In this document: one piece after another, positions 34,699 to 43,559 of the stretch
Position numbering within the stretch: the first letter of the stretch is position 1
How the letters are laid out: each line of letters starts with the position of its first letter
Assembly: GCA_963708245.1 (NCBI GenBank)
Contig: OY970201.1
Span: forward strand, 3,658,001 to 3,722,000
Length of the DNA: 64,000 nt
Direction of reading: 5' to 3'
DNA from: CAVYXK01 sp963708245
GTDB lineage: Bacteria > Pseudomonadota > Alphaproteobacteria > Acetobacterales > Acetobacteraceae
Notes under the pieces: model-generated
Told to the model about the DNA's origin: nothing
The model's database searches: none
The model's input: the letters and a program-made list of their open reading frames with translations, nothing else
Translations under genes and position numbers: made by a program

Positions 34699-35785
34699 TA
34701 AGGCGGCCGATTGCGTTCGACTCTGACGCCGCCGACGGCATCAAGACGGTGAAGGTGACGCTTCTGCGCCTCGCACGTGCGGGCAGTGGCTATGAGCGGG
34801 TTACAATCGAGGTCGATCCATCGGACCGCACCGACATATGCACCCGTAGCAGGCTGTGGTTCGGGGAAGCCGACCCTTTGAGCTCGTCCGATTGGTACGT
34901 AACGCATGCCACACTACGTATTGTGTTTCATCCCGAACCAGGCAGAACGCGCACGAAGACCGTGTCCATTCAATTGCGAGCACCTAACGGTTCAAACTTG
35001 CGAGATCAGACTCGGCAGCATCAATTGGTCTCACAGAAGTACTTGACGAGATGGCGGTTGATTGCAGCGTCCGGCAGGTGAAGCGATGCACACCGACACT
35101 GTCAACATTGTCCAATTCTTGTGCGACCTTTCCGAGTCATCGGACGAAGTGTTCCACGCGTCCAAGATTGGGCCTGAGCGTGATAGTGGGCTGCAATATC
35201 TGGCCGGGCTGGGGGCGATTGAGCCAGGGCCACGGCCTGAAAGTGTGGGTTGCAACGCTTGCGATGCCGATCATCCAGCAGTGATCGAATATGATTCGGA
35301 CCGGCGACGCTACGTCCATTTCTGCCCGGAGGCGGGGCTTGTGACGTTGAATGATGCCGATCTCAACACACACCGGTTCCGGCCGGAATGGCTGGTAGAT
35401 TGGCTTGCGAAGGAGATTCCCATAACCTCGCCGCTGCGCCGCCCTCCTCTTGTAGATGGGCGAGTTTGGTACCTCGGCGACGCTGCATGTGGTGACGCGC
35501 TGGTGACAGTCATTTTCGCGCGACGGGTGTCGAGCCAATCGGAGCTCGATCTCTTGGTGTCTGCGCTTAGGCCCATTCATCCCGCCGGCAAAGGTCTAGT
35601 GTTAACGACCTCCCCTCATGTCGCTCGTCAGGCTCAGCTCCCGAACGGATTTGAGTTTCTGGATCTGGGGGACCTCATTCGGGCAGTTGGGGACCGATTG
35701 ATCGTGGACCGGGCGAACCTCGATTCGGATCGTGTCCCAGCACGTGGTGTAGGAGCGGTGCTCCCGAGCAGCGTTGGCTGCGTGA

Positions 35786-37032
35786 TCAGGCTGCCACGGC
35801 AGGCAGACCGATCGGGATAGTATCGCTGATTGTGCCGAGTGTTTCCAGGCTCATGTAGCGACGCTGCACGGCCCACTCGTCGTTTTGTTCGAGCAGGATG
35901 GCGCCGACCAAGCGCGCAATGGCCGCCTCGTTGGGAAAGATGCCGACCACGTCAGTGCGCCGCTTGATCTCGCCATTCAGCCGTTCCAACGGATTGGTGC
36001 TGTGGATCTTAGCGCGATGCTCTTTGGGAAATGCCATAAAAGCAAGCACATCCGCCTCAGCTTCATCCATCAGGCCGGCGAGCTTCGGCACCCGAGGGCG
36101 GAGTTGATCGGCGACCTCGCGCCATTGTTTGCGTGCGGCCTCAGCGTCGTCCTGAGCGAATGCGGTGCCGATCCAGGCCGAGACGATGCGGCGATGACCT
36201 TTACCGGCGTGCGCCAGGGCGTTGCGCATGAAATGCACCCGGCAGCGCTGCCAGGAGGCGTGCAGCACGCGGGCTACCGCGGCTTTCAGCCCTTCGTGGG
36301 CATCGGAGATCACCAGCTTGACGCCGCGCAGCCCACGACGGGCCAGGCTGCGCAGGAACTCGATCCAGAATGTTTCCGCTTCGCTGGGGCCGACTGCGAG
36401 GCCGAGCACTTCACGTCGGCCGTCACTGTTCACGGCAACCGCCACAGTGATGGCAACCGAAACAATGCGCCCCTGCTCGCGCACTTTCACATATGTCGCA
36501 TCCAGCCAAAGATACGGCCATTCGCCTTCAATTGGCCGGTTCAGGAACGCCTGCACGCGCTCGTCGATCTCGCCGCAGAGCCGGCTGACTTGGCTCTTGG
36601 AGACCCCGGCGCACCCTCCGCTGCCATTCCAGCGGCTTCGCCGCCGGAACCTTGGGCAGCTCCGCCCATCGCCTGCACCAGATCATCGACGCTGCGTGTC
36701 GAGATGCCGTGCACGTAGGCTTCCTGGATCACTGCGGTCAGCGCCTTCTCGGCGGTGCGGCGGGGTTCAAGGAAGCCGGGGAAGTAGCTGCCTTTGCGTA
36801 ATCTCGGAATGCGCAGCTCGACCGTCCCGGCGCGCGTCTCCCAGTCGCGGTCACGGAACCCATTGCGCTGATTGATGCGGTCAGGGCTGCGCTCGCCGTG
36901 CGCTGCGCCACACAGCACATCAGTCTCCAGCTCCATCAGTCGCTGTGCGGCGAAGCCGATCATCTCGCGCAGCAAGCTGGCGTCAGAACTCTTTTCCAGA
37001 AGGCCTTGAAGGGCAATCTTGTCGTTGGTCAT
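35786..37032 (-). pseudogene. IS256-family transposase, interrupted frame
   Basis: Starts MTNDKIALQGLLEKSSDASL and carries LRIPRLRKGSYFPGFLEPRR. After VDDLVQAMGG about 50 extra bases shift the frame before SKSQVSRLCGEIDERVQAFL resumes. The C-terminal part has the DDE residues: YLWLDATYVKVREQG (Asp), VKLVISDAHEGLKAAV (Asp) and STNPLERLNGEIKRRTDVV (Glu). The insertion probably inactivates it. Confidence 0.85.
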
Positions 37033-37100
37033 CGCGGTGTCCTTGGGTCAGAGTTGCGATTGGCAACCCAATTCTACCCGGGTTCACCGCGGTGGCCGTC

Positions 37101-37168
37101 GCTGTGGATAAGTGGCCTGCCGGCGCCAAACTCTCGGCGGTCGCTCCGCCAGGCCACTTATCCACAGC
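37101..37168. repeat. 19-bp perfect inverted repeat with two DnaA-box sequences
   Basis: GCTGTGGATAAGTGGCCTG (37101-37119) is repeated inverted at 37150-37168 with a 30-bp spacer. Each arm contains the canonical DnaA box TTATCCACA (inverted at 37103-37111, direct at 37158-37166). It lies inside the IS256 element, between the transposase start and the outer end. Confidence 0.85.
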
Positions 37169-37482
37169 TCCTACACCATCACTTGGGACACGACCTCAAT
37201 TCGCGGGTGCAGGGCTTGCAGGGCCAATCCCTGCCAGCCAAGCCACCGGTGCAAGCTTCACGGAAGGATCGCAAGGAACCCAGCCGACTGGATTATCGCG
37301 AGGCGGACAAGCCGCTCATCGCCGAGATGCATGCAATGATCCTGGAAGGGAAGGCACGCAACCCGACGGACGCAGCACGTGCCCTCGCCAGGCGTGCGGC
37401 CGGTAGCGGTAAGGAGGCGAGCAAGGTCACGCGCCTCGCAGCAAGGTACATTAAGTTGTACGCGGGCCGCTGAGGCAGCATC

Positions 37483-37521
37483 CAGTCGTGTCCAGTCGCG
37501 ACCTCGGTCTGGACACGACTG
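37483..37521. promoter_or_regulatory. 13-bp inverted repeat upstream of AlpA-like gene
   Basis: CAGTCGTGTCCAG (37483-37495) and CTGGACACGACTG (37509-37521) are a perfect inverted repeat with a 13-bp spacer, between gene B's stop and the AlpA-like gene at 37602. No T tract follows, so an operator is more likely than a terminator. Confidence 0.55.
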
Positions 37522-37601
37522 AACGGACTTCGTGCATGGGAGTCGTCTATTTGGATATCCCGCAATGCCGGTGGACACCGGCACAACGAGGGATACACAA
37601 G

Positions 37602-37871
37602 ATGACGACTGAATCTCTCAACATCAATCCCCTGGCCGTTCCCATCCCGGAGGCCGTGCAACTCTCTGGCATTTCACGGTCGGAGTTGTACCGGCGCCTT
37701 GCTGCCGGCCACGTTCGCGCCGTGAAGTCCGGAGCGCGCACGTTGATCTTGATGGATAGCCTGCGCGCGCATCTGGCGAGCTTGCCCGCCTGCGACCTTT
37801 CGCGCTCCGAAAGGCGCCTGAACCAAAACCACCCCGAGCGCGGCTGTACCCGGAGCGGTGGATCGTGTTGA
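37602..37871 (+). CDS. AlpA/excisionase-like DNA-binding protein
   Basis: An 89-residue protein: NPLAVPIPEAVQLSGISRSE, then LYRRLAAGHVRAVKSGARTL, then LMDSLRAHLASLP. This is the winged MerR-like helix-turn-helix of excisionase/AlpA proteins (P-x-E-A-x-x-x-S-G-I-S-R-S-x-L-Y). Such proteins direct excision or activate integrase genes. It sits just upstream of the primase-helicase pair in a phage/plasmid-like order. A 13-bp palindrome at 37483 may be its operator. Confidence 0.75.
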   Translation: MTTESLNINPLAVPIPEAVQLSGISRSELYRRLAAGHVRAVKSGARTLILMDSLRAHLASLPACDLSRSERRLNQNHPERGCTRSGGSC

Positions 37872-38015
37872 GACTGTAGCTAGCAACTGCAATTTGGCAC
37901 GAAATGGCTGCGGGCGCAAACGCTGCATGGGGCGAGGGAGGCTCACCATGCGCGCCTATAGGCGCATTCGAACCGCTCTCATACGGTGCATCCCGGGGGA
38001 ACCGGCAGGGGCGGT

Positions 38016-39077
38016 ATGATGCCTACGGATTGCTCCTTCGCCTTGACCTTGTTTCCGGACTTCGCGGCAACGTCGAAGTCCGAGCCAGTCTTCTCGCTGC
38101 TGACGCTCGCCGCCCGCATCCGCACCACGACTGCACCACAGAAAGGCGTGCTGCCCTGGCTGAAGCTGGCGCGGTTCGGTGATCGGCGTACCGCAAAGGG
38201 TAGCTTGCGCCACGACGGCAACTTGGTGGCGATCAGCGGCATCGAAGCCGATTACGACGGCGAGGAAATTCCCTTTGATGAGGCGCGGGCGCTGTTGGAG
38301 AAGCAGGGCATAGCCAGCCTGCTCTACACGTCGCCGTCGCACACTAAGGATAGACCGCGTTGGCGCGTGCTATGCCCGGTGTCGCAGCAAGAGCCTCCGC
38401 AGCGGCGCAATCACTATCTTGGCCGCCTCAACGGCCTCTTCCGCGGGGTGTTCAGTGGTGAAAGCTGGACCCTCTCGCAATCCTACTATTTTGGTAGCGT
38501 TAACCGAAATCCTTCGCACCGAGTAGAGGTGATCGAAGGGCAGCCGATCGATCAGCACGACGATCTTGACCTGATATGGCTGGGCAAGCCGGACACTTCC
38601 ACAAATGCCTATGGCGCCGACAACCTTGCCGGAAGAGACGCAAGAGAAGATGCCGAGCTGATCCGCTGTGTCGTCACCGGGGAGCACCTTCACATCGAAC
38701 TTTGCGCACTGGCCGCGCGCTACGTCGGGCGGAACATCCCCAGCGATACCGTTGAGGCCCTGCTGCGCGGGATCATGCTGTCGCACCCGGAAGGGACGCG
38801 GGATGAGCGATGGCAGGATCGCTATGACAGCATTCCCAAACTGGTTGCTTCAGCGCGGCGAAAGTACCGGGAGGAAGGCGAAAACCAGCCTGATCCCCGA
38901 CGCAAGGACATTGCGCGTGCGGCATTCGCCATGCTGCGCCAGCGGAAGACCGCCGATGAAATAGTGACCGAACTTTACCGGTTGAATCAGCAGCACTCTC
39001 AGCCGTTGCCAGCCGACGTGATGAACACCACAGCCATCTGGTGCGCTCGGCAATACACGCAGCGACACGATGCCTGA
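38016..39077 (+). CDS. PrimPol-like replication protein
   Basis: About 353 residues from the ATG at 38016. Motifs fit archaeo-eukaryotic primases: SGIEADYDGEEIPFDEA (D-x-D), LLYTSPSHTKDRPRWRVLCP (S-x-H) and QSYYFGSVNRNPSHRVEVIE. The C-terminal part (helical, KLVASARRKYREEG onward) resembles primase C-terminal domains. The next gene overlaps it by 8 bp and encodes a P-loop ATPase, giving a primase-helicase pair typical of phage satellites and plasmids. Similar proteins are common in alphaproteobacterial islands. PrimPol assignment is from motif spacing only. Confidence 0.65.
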   Translation: MMPTDCSFALTLFPDFAATSKSEPVFSLLTLAARIRTTTAPQKGVLPWLKLARFGDRRTAKGSLRHDGNLVAISGIEADYDGEEIPFDEARALLEKQGIASLLYTSPSHTKDRPRWRVLCPVSQQEPPQRRNHYLGRLNGLFRGVFSGESWTLSQSYYFGSVNRNPSHRVEVIEGQPIDQHDDLDLIWLGKPDTSTNAYGADNLAGRDAREDAELIRCVVTGEHLHIELCALAARYVGRNIPSDTVEALLRGIMLSHPEGTRDERWQDRYDSIPKLVASARRKYREEGENQPDPRRKDIARAAFAMLRQRKTADEIVTELYRLNQQHSQPLPADVMNTTAIWCARQYTQRHDA

Positions 39078-40641
39078 CGACGCCACGACGATCCGGCAGA
39101 TCGCCGGGCTGCAACAGCAACTCAAGCCGGTGATGCGCGTCGTGGCCGGCAAGATCGATGTGCTGACCGATGAGGCGGAGGACGCCCTGCTAGCCGCGCA
39201 AGCGGAGGTATTCCAGCGCGCCGAGCATCTGGTCCGGCCAGGCTACCACGAAGTCAGTGCCGCCGATGGCCGAACCACCATCGCCGCCGGGCTGCATGTG
39301 CTGAAGCAACCGGCGCTGATCGAGGAACTGGCCCGCGTCGCCGACTGGCAGGCTTTCGACGGCCGGAAAAAGGATTGGCGCACCATCGACCCGCCTGCTT
39401 CGATCGCTGCCGTCCTGGCCGCACGGGCTGGCCGGTGGCGGCTGCGATCCGTCGTCGCCGTCACGACCTGCCCGACGCTACGGCCGGATGGTTCGGTCCT
39501 GTCAGCGCCGGGTTACGACGCGGCGACCCGCATCTACTACATGCCAGCGTCAAATCTCTGCATGCCGACACTGGCGGCCCATCCGACGCAGAACGATGCC
39601 AAAGCTGCGGTGGCGCTCCTGTCGGATCTGCTGGCCGGCTTCCCGCTGGTGACCGATGCCGACAAGGCCGTGGCGCTGAGCCTGATGGTCTCTGCTGTAG
39701 TGCGCGGGGCACTTGGAATGGTGCCAGTGCACGCCTTCACGGCACCGACGCCCGGCACGGGTAAGAGCTACATTGCCGATGTTGCGACAGTCATCACCTC
39801 GGGCCGCTGGTGCCCTGTCATCACGCCCGGCCGGACCGAGGAAGAGCTTGAAAAGCGGCTGGGCGCTATGCTGCTGGCCGGCTACCCGATCATCTCGCTG
39901 GACAATATCTCCAACGGACTGAGCGGCGATGCGCTTTGCCAGATCGCCGAGCGCCCGACCGTCCGCATCCGCCTCCTTGGAAAGTCTGAAACACCGGAAT
40001 GCGAGTTCCGCGGCATCATCATCGCCAACGGGAACAACCTTGCCGTGATCGGCGACATGACCCGCCGCGTCATTCTTGGCACGCTGAACTCGGGGGAAGA
40101 GCGTCCCGAAGACCGGAAATTCAAGTTTGATCCCGTCAGGCAGGTCCTGGCCGATCGCGGCCGGTACATCGCCGCCGCCATGACCATTCCCCGAGCCTAC
40201 CTCGCCGCGGGCCGGCCCGACAAACGGCCGGGGCTGGCATCCTACACCGAGTGGTCTGACATGGTGCGCTCGGCCCTGGTGTGGGCCGACTGCGGCGACC
40301 CTGTAGAAACCATGAAGGTGATCCGCGACACCGATCCCGTGCTGACTACGCTGCGCACGGTCCTGGAATGCTGGCGTGATGTGTTCAGCGGTGAGGGCAA
40401 GACCGCGGCAGAGGTGGCAGCGTTATACGCCGGTGGGTTCGATCCGGAGGGGCAGGAGGGCGAGGCCCTGACCGCGCTACGCGCCGCACTTGTGCCAGTG
40501 GCAGCGGTGCGGGGCGTGATCGACGCCGCACGACTCGGTTACTGGCTGCGCGCATCCAAGGGACGGCCGGCTGGCAAGCTGAAATTCCTTGGGGAGCCCG
40601 CGCACGGCGGCGTGCTGCGGTGGTCTGTTGTCGCGGCATAA
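39070..40641 (+). CDS. AAA+/SF3-like helicase of the replication module
   Basis: A 523-residue protein overlapping the primase-like gene. Walker A is FTAPTPGTGKSYIADVATVI, Walker B AGYPIISLDNISNGLSG, a sensor-like region FRGIIIANGNNLAVIGDMTR with arginines, and a helical C-terminal domain with DPVLTTLRTVLECWRDVFSG. These fit the replicative helicase partner of mobile-element primases. An IS630 element begins within a base or two of the stop codon, so the original 3' context is lost but the product looks complete (ending RWSVVAA). Confidence 0.75.
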   Translation: MPDDATTIRQIAGLQQQLKPVMRVVAGKIDVLTDEAEDALLAAQAEVFQRAEHLVRPGYHEVSAADGRTTIAAGLHVLKQPALIEELARVADWQAFDGRKKDWRTIDPPASIAAVLAARAGRWRLRSVVAVTTCPTLRPDGSVLSAPGYDAATRIYYMPASNLCMPTLAAHPTQNDAKAAVALLSDLLAGFPLVTDADKAVALSLMVSAVVRGALGMVPVHAFTAPTPGTGKSYIADVATVITSGRWCPVITPGRTEEELEKRLGAMLLAGYPIISLDNISNGLSGDALCQIAERPTVRIRLLGKSETPECEFRGIIIANGNNLAVIGDMTRRVILGTLNSGEERPEDRKFKFDPVRQVLADRGRYIAAAMTIPRAYLAAGRPDKRPGLASYTEWSDMVRSALVWADCGDPVETMKVIRDTDPVLTTLRTVLECWRDVFSGEGKTAAEVAALYAGGFDPEGQEGEALTALRAALVPVAAVRGVIDAARLGYWLRASKGRPAGKLKFLGEPAHGGVLRWSVVAA

Positions 40642-40652
40642 TACCAACCGCC

Positions 40653-41159
40653 CTAGACACTGACACACGCCCAGTCGCGGGTTCCGATTTGAGCGGATGC
40701 GGTCTGGATCATCGATCAGGAAGTTCCACGCATCCTTGCAAGCCTCAATGATCGCCTCGTAGGTGTCCCAGACGAGATTGCATAGCTTGTTGGCGCGCAG
40801 GTATTCCCAGACATTCTCCATCGAGTTCAGCTCCGGCGAGTAGGGCGGCAGAGGCACCAGCGTAATATTGCCCGGCACCTTCAGCTCTTTGCCGCGCTGG
40901 TGCCAGCCGGCCTGGTCGCAGAGCATAGCAGCATGCGCACCAGGGCTGACCTGAGTGCTGAGTTCCTCGAGTAGCTCATTCATTCCCTCGGTGTTGGCCG
41001 CGGGCATGATAACCGCCGCGCCGACGCCGCGAGCGGGGCAGATCGCCCCATAGAGATAAGCGGACTCGTGGCGGTTGTCCCGCACCATCGGCGGCCGCGA
41101 GCCGATCGGCGCCCAGATATAGGCGTGCGTGCCCTTCTGACCGACACGGGCCTCGTCCT
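40653..41159 (-). pseudogene. IS630 transposase, C-terminal part
   Basis: Reads DEARVGQKGTHAYIWAPIGS, then HAAMLCDQAGWHQRG (second Asp), then PLPPYSPELNSMENVWEYLR (Glu). Near the end the frame shifts (native ending GTRDWACVSV is in another frame). It continues the N-terminal part at 42770-43356 across the IS110 insertion. Confidence 0.85.
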
Positions 41160-41457
41160 TACATGAGGGTTCAGTTGTCAACGCTTCTATCGCATATCTC
41201 GCTTCCACTTTGATCGGTCGTGTTTCGGGATGTCTTGGGTCCGGGGTTGTCGTGTCTCGCAGCTACGGCTGCGTCACCTTACATGCGGTCGGGCCGGAGA
41301 TCGGTCCCGTACCATAATGCCTCATGCACGAGGCGTAGCCCCAGTGAGACGCGACCCACCTGAAACGCGGCGATCGAATAGATCCACCAATGAAGAAGAC
41401 GGTCGCGCTCCCCGTACCGCCGTCGGCGCGATGCGACCGACGGCAATTCCTCTCCGC

Positions 41458-42705
41458 CTATGCCGCGACTATGGGAAGCTTGCCGATCTCAACGCCGGCA
41501 GGCACAACCCCAGCTTCGACATAGCGCCAAAGTGCAATCAGCAGCTTGCGGGCCATCGCCACAATTGCGATCCGCCGGGTACGCCCGGCCAATGTGCCGA
41601 CGCGCTCGCGAAACCACTCAGCCAGATCACTGCCCGGTTGGTAGCGAAGCCAGAGCCAAGCGAGCTGGATCATCGTCGTCCGGGCACGCGGATTGCCGGC
41701 TCGGCCGATGCGACGATCACGGTCCATGTTGCCACTCTGATAGGGCATCGGTGTGATGCCGACGTAGCTGGCGAGCTGCCGACGGTTGTCGAACGAACGG
41801 TAGAATACTTCGCGTGTGAGCACAGCGGCAAAGTTACTGCCAATACCCCGGATGCAGCACAGAGCGGCAATCTTGCGGTAGGTCTGCTCCTGTGACTCAG
41901 TCTCGGCGGCCACCTCCCGCTCGGCCTCGGCCTCGCGGATCAATTCCAAAATGAACACGAGCTGCCGGCGAAGGCGGTTCAGCTCGGCTTGGAGATGGCG
42001 CGACATCTCACGTCCATCGCCGGTGCGCAGGGCAGCAAGATCCCGCTCCCATGAACGAAGCGATGGCCTCTCCCGGATGCCCTGCGTGAATAATAGTGCT
42101 TCAATTCGGTTCTCAATGCGCAGTCTCTCCCGCACTAAGTGCTCACGCTCGCGATGCGGGCGCTTGGCGTCCTCCTCGTCTGGCGTCGGCACACGAACCA
42201 TGCTGCAAGCTTTGTGATCACCGCTCAGATAGGCCATCAGCACGCGTAACATGCCCTCCGCATCGAGGCGATCCGTCTTGGCTCGGCGCGCCCGGCGGTT
42301 GACGAGGATGCTGGTGGGCTCAAGCACATAGCTGGTAATGCCATGCTCAGTCAGCAGCCGATGCAGCCAGAAGCCGTCGCGTCCCGCCTCAAAGCAGCAG
42401 ACAATTCCGATCGCCACACCCAGCTTGGCCGCCAAGCGAGTGTGCAATGACGAGAGGAGCGCTAGTGTTCTGACTTTGACACTTCGATCCCGACCGGGAT
42501 GGCGGGATCGGCCGCGAACCAGATGGAGGCCGGGGATCGAAGCGATAGGATCGCAACACTAGAAGCGCAGTCGCATCGCCGCCGGCAACTCGGTGAAGGC
42601 GCGGCTTCTCAGCTCGAGGCAGACGCACGGCCACGAGCCGGTAGAGTGGCTGAGCTCAATCGCGACGTGGATGATGTGGTGCTGGTCCGTAGTCATCGAG
42701 GACAT
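41458..42705 (-). pseudogene. IS110-family transposase, disrupted
   Basis: The start MSSMTTDQHHIIHVAIELSH continues in another frame as VAVRLPRAEKPRLHRVAGGD, then is broken by the MITE at 42465-42559. After that, LHTRLAAKLGVAIGIVCCFE runs on to the conserved DEDD residues (RRAKTDRLDAEGMLRVL) and the C-terminal serine-type region (LASYVGITPMPYQSGNMDRD). A frameshift plus an insertion make it inactive. Confidence 0.85.
42465..42559. mobile_element. 95-bp MITE-like insertion
   Basis: Flanked by TA on both sides (42463-42464 and 42560-42561). Both ends, read inward, are GTGTT, 12 variable bases, then CTTCGATCCC, giving an imperfect inverted repeat with identical spacing. It has no coding capacity. 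It interrupts an IS110 transposase between ATALL and LLSSLHTR. TA duplication and size fit a MITE mobilised by a Tc1/mariner-IS630 type transposase. Confidence 0.75.
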
Positions 42706-42822
42706 GGGTGGCTCCTGTGCAAGAGGTTGGACACTCTTCAGTTTCCATTGGCGCCCACCCTCATAGCATCTGAAACCACACCTCGATCGGCGTACCAGGC
42801 GTGGTGGAGAGAAGAAGGTCCT

Positions 42823-43356
42823 TCAGGCAACTGCCGAAGTTTTTTTAAAAGCCTCCTGCGCCGCGGCGTGCTTCTTCGGATGGAACGGGCGCGGCTGCAG
42901 ACGGGTCAGACCCAGTTTGCGCAGCCATTTGCCGATGGTCCGCTCGTTCACTCGCACGCCGAACCGGCGTTTCACCTCGTCGCGCAGATCAACGCAGCGC
43001 CAACGCACCACCTTGGCCGTCTTCGGATCAGGCCCCTTGATCACGATCTCCTTCAGCTCATTCATCTGCGCTTCCGTGAGAAATGCCTCCCGACCATTGC
43101 CGTGGCGCGATTCCAGACCGGCAATCCCCGCCGCGTTGTAGCGGTGCACCCAGTCCCGCAGGGTCTGGCGATCCATGCCGGACTGCTCCGCCGCCTCGCT
43201 GCGCGACCGACCCTCCAGGATCAGGGCGATCGCCAACAGGCGGCGAACCTGCGCGCCGTCGTCGCTCTTGGCCGCCACCTCACGCAGCTCCGCCGCCGTG
43301 TGCTTCGTGCGGGTAATTATGATCGCTTGCCCCATCCGGCCCTCCCTCGACTCCAA
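42823..43356 (-). pseudogene. IS630 transposase, N-terminal part
   Basis: Starts MGQAIIITRTKHTAAELREV. The HTH domains read RRLLAIALILEGRSRSEAAE and WVHRYNAAGIAGLESRHGNG; LTRLQPRPFHPKKHAAAQEA follows. A frameshift after AFKK leaves NFGSCLKDLLL and PGTPIEVWFQ in another frame, up to the IS110 junction. The remaining catalytic half is at 40653-41159. Confidence 0.85.
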
Positions 43357-43450
43357 TCGATGTCAGGGGCACCGAATCGTAACTTTGCGAGTCAGGGGAA
43401 GCCCCCCACTCGAGAGTCGAGAGATCGGGCGGTTGGTATAATACGCCATC

Positions 43451-43559
43451 GGTGGGGATGGTTGTGATTGGTGGGGATGTTTCAGCCATCATGCCCGGAA
43501 TTGCATGCCATGTCGCGCGCGTGACCTCAAACATCCCCACCATCGTCACCATCCCCACC
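43451..43559. repeat. palindromic cluster of four GGTGGGGATG iterons
   Basis: GGTGGGGATG occurs at 43451-43460 and 43470-43479, and its inverse CATCCCCACC at 43532-43541 and 43550-43559. The two arms of about 31 bp match along their length (both end GGTGGGGATGTTT inward). They lie just after the primase-helicase module, on the far side of the IS630. An origin, partition site or operator are all possible. Confidence 0.8.

Larger units (their letters stand above)
32901..35081 (+). pseudogene. cassette gene A, unknown function, split by IS5-family copy B
   Basis: A strong RBS (GCAGGAGGTG) precedes the ATG. The 5' part (32901-33732) and 3' part (34702-35081) join in frame when the IS at 33733-34698 and one TAA duplication are removed, giving 403 residues: ALDRL meets RRPIAFDSDAADG. 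Segments include MDFNLKRFLRRTSPDVLRRY, DAIITDFENVEQLCDVVGQT, VHYAIYSEGLPVSDVEFL, and a beta-rich end WYVTHATLRIVFHPEPGRT. No signal peptide, membrane helix or known catalytic motif is seen. Its stop lies 4 bp from gene B, so they form an operon just downstream of the integrase. Function unknown. Confidence 0.8.
35728..37195 (-). mobile_element. IS256-family element
   Basis: 1468 bp with inverted ends GATCGTGTCCCA and GGTCGTGTCCCA, continued inward by GGTGTAGGAGC on both sides. Flanks TCGATTCG (35720-35727) and TCAATTCG (37196-37203) form an 8-bp target duplication with one mismatch, the usual length for IS256. The duplication and restored host frame fix the boundaries. Confidence 0.88.
35086..37473 (+). 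pseudogene. cassette gene B, unknown function, split by IS256-family element
   Basis: The gene starts MHTDTVNIVQFLCDLSESSD, 4 bp after gene A. Removing the IS at 35728-37195 and one 8-bp duplication joins RANLDS to RVQGLQGQSLPAK in frame, for a 303-residue product. The N-terminal part has GCNACDADHPAVIEYDSDRR then VHFCPEAGLVTLND, a likely zinc-binding C-x-x-C and Cys. The middle has a conserved-looking VWYLGDAACGDALVTVIFAR and LVLTTSPHVARQAQLPNGF. The C-terminus is a compact helical domain (DKPLIAEMHAMILEGKARNP, then SKVTRLAARYIKLYAGR). I do not recognise the family. The Cys pair and basic helical end suggest nucleic-acid contact, which is inference. Confidence 0.8.
41160..42769 (-). mobile_element. 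IS110-family element inside IS630
   Basis: About 1610 bp lying between the two transposase halves of the IS630. Rejoining GGCCTCGTCCT to TGAAACCAC restores the codons for F-Q-D-E-A-R of the IS630 protein. There are no clear terminal inverted repeats, as usual for IS110. A 95-bp MITE-like insert sits within its transposase gene. Confidence 0.8.
40642..43438 (-). mobile_element. IS630-family element, itself split by IS110
   Basis: Outer ends TACCAACCGCCC at 40642 and its inverse GGGCGGTTGGTA ending at 43438 are flanked by TA-rich sequence, as expected for IS630 (TA target). The transposase is in two parts on the minus strand, separated by an IS110 element at 41160-42769. Confidence 0.82.

Noticed and set aside
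37101..37168. Chromosomal replication origin
   Set aside because: Only two DnaA boxes, located inside an insertion sequence, with no AT-rich unwinding region or origin-linked genes.
36898..37473. A 191-residue protein starting inside IS256
   Set aside because: Its C-terminal 90 residues are the 3' part of cassette gene B, shown by the target duplication and restored frame; the rest is IS sequence.
43451..43559. CRISPR or IS end
   Set aside because: Repeat units are inverted in pairs with short unequal gaps, and no transposase with these ends is present.
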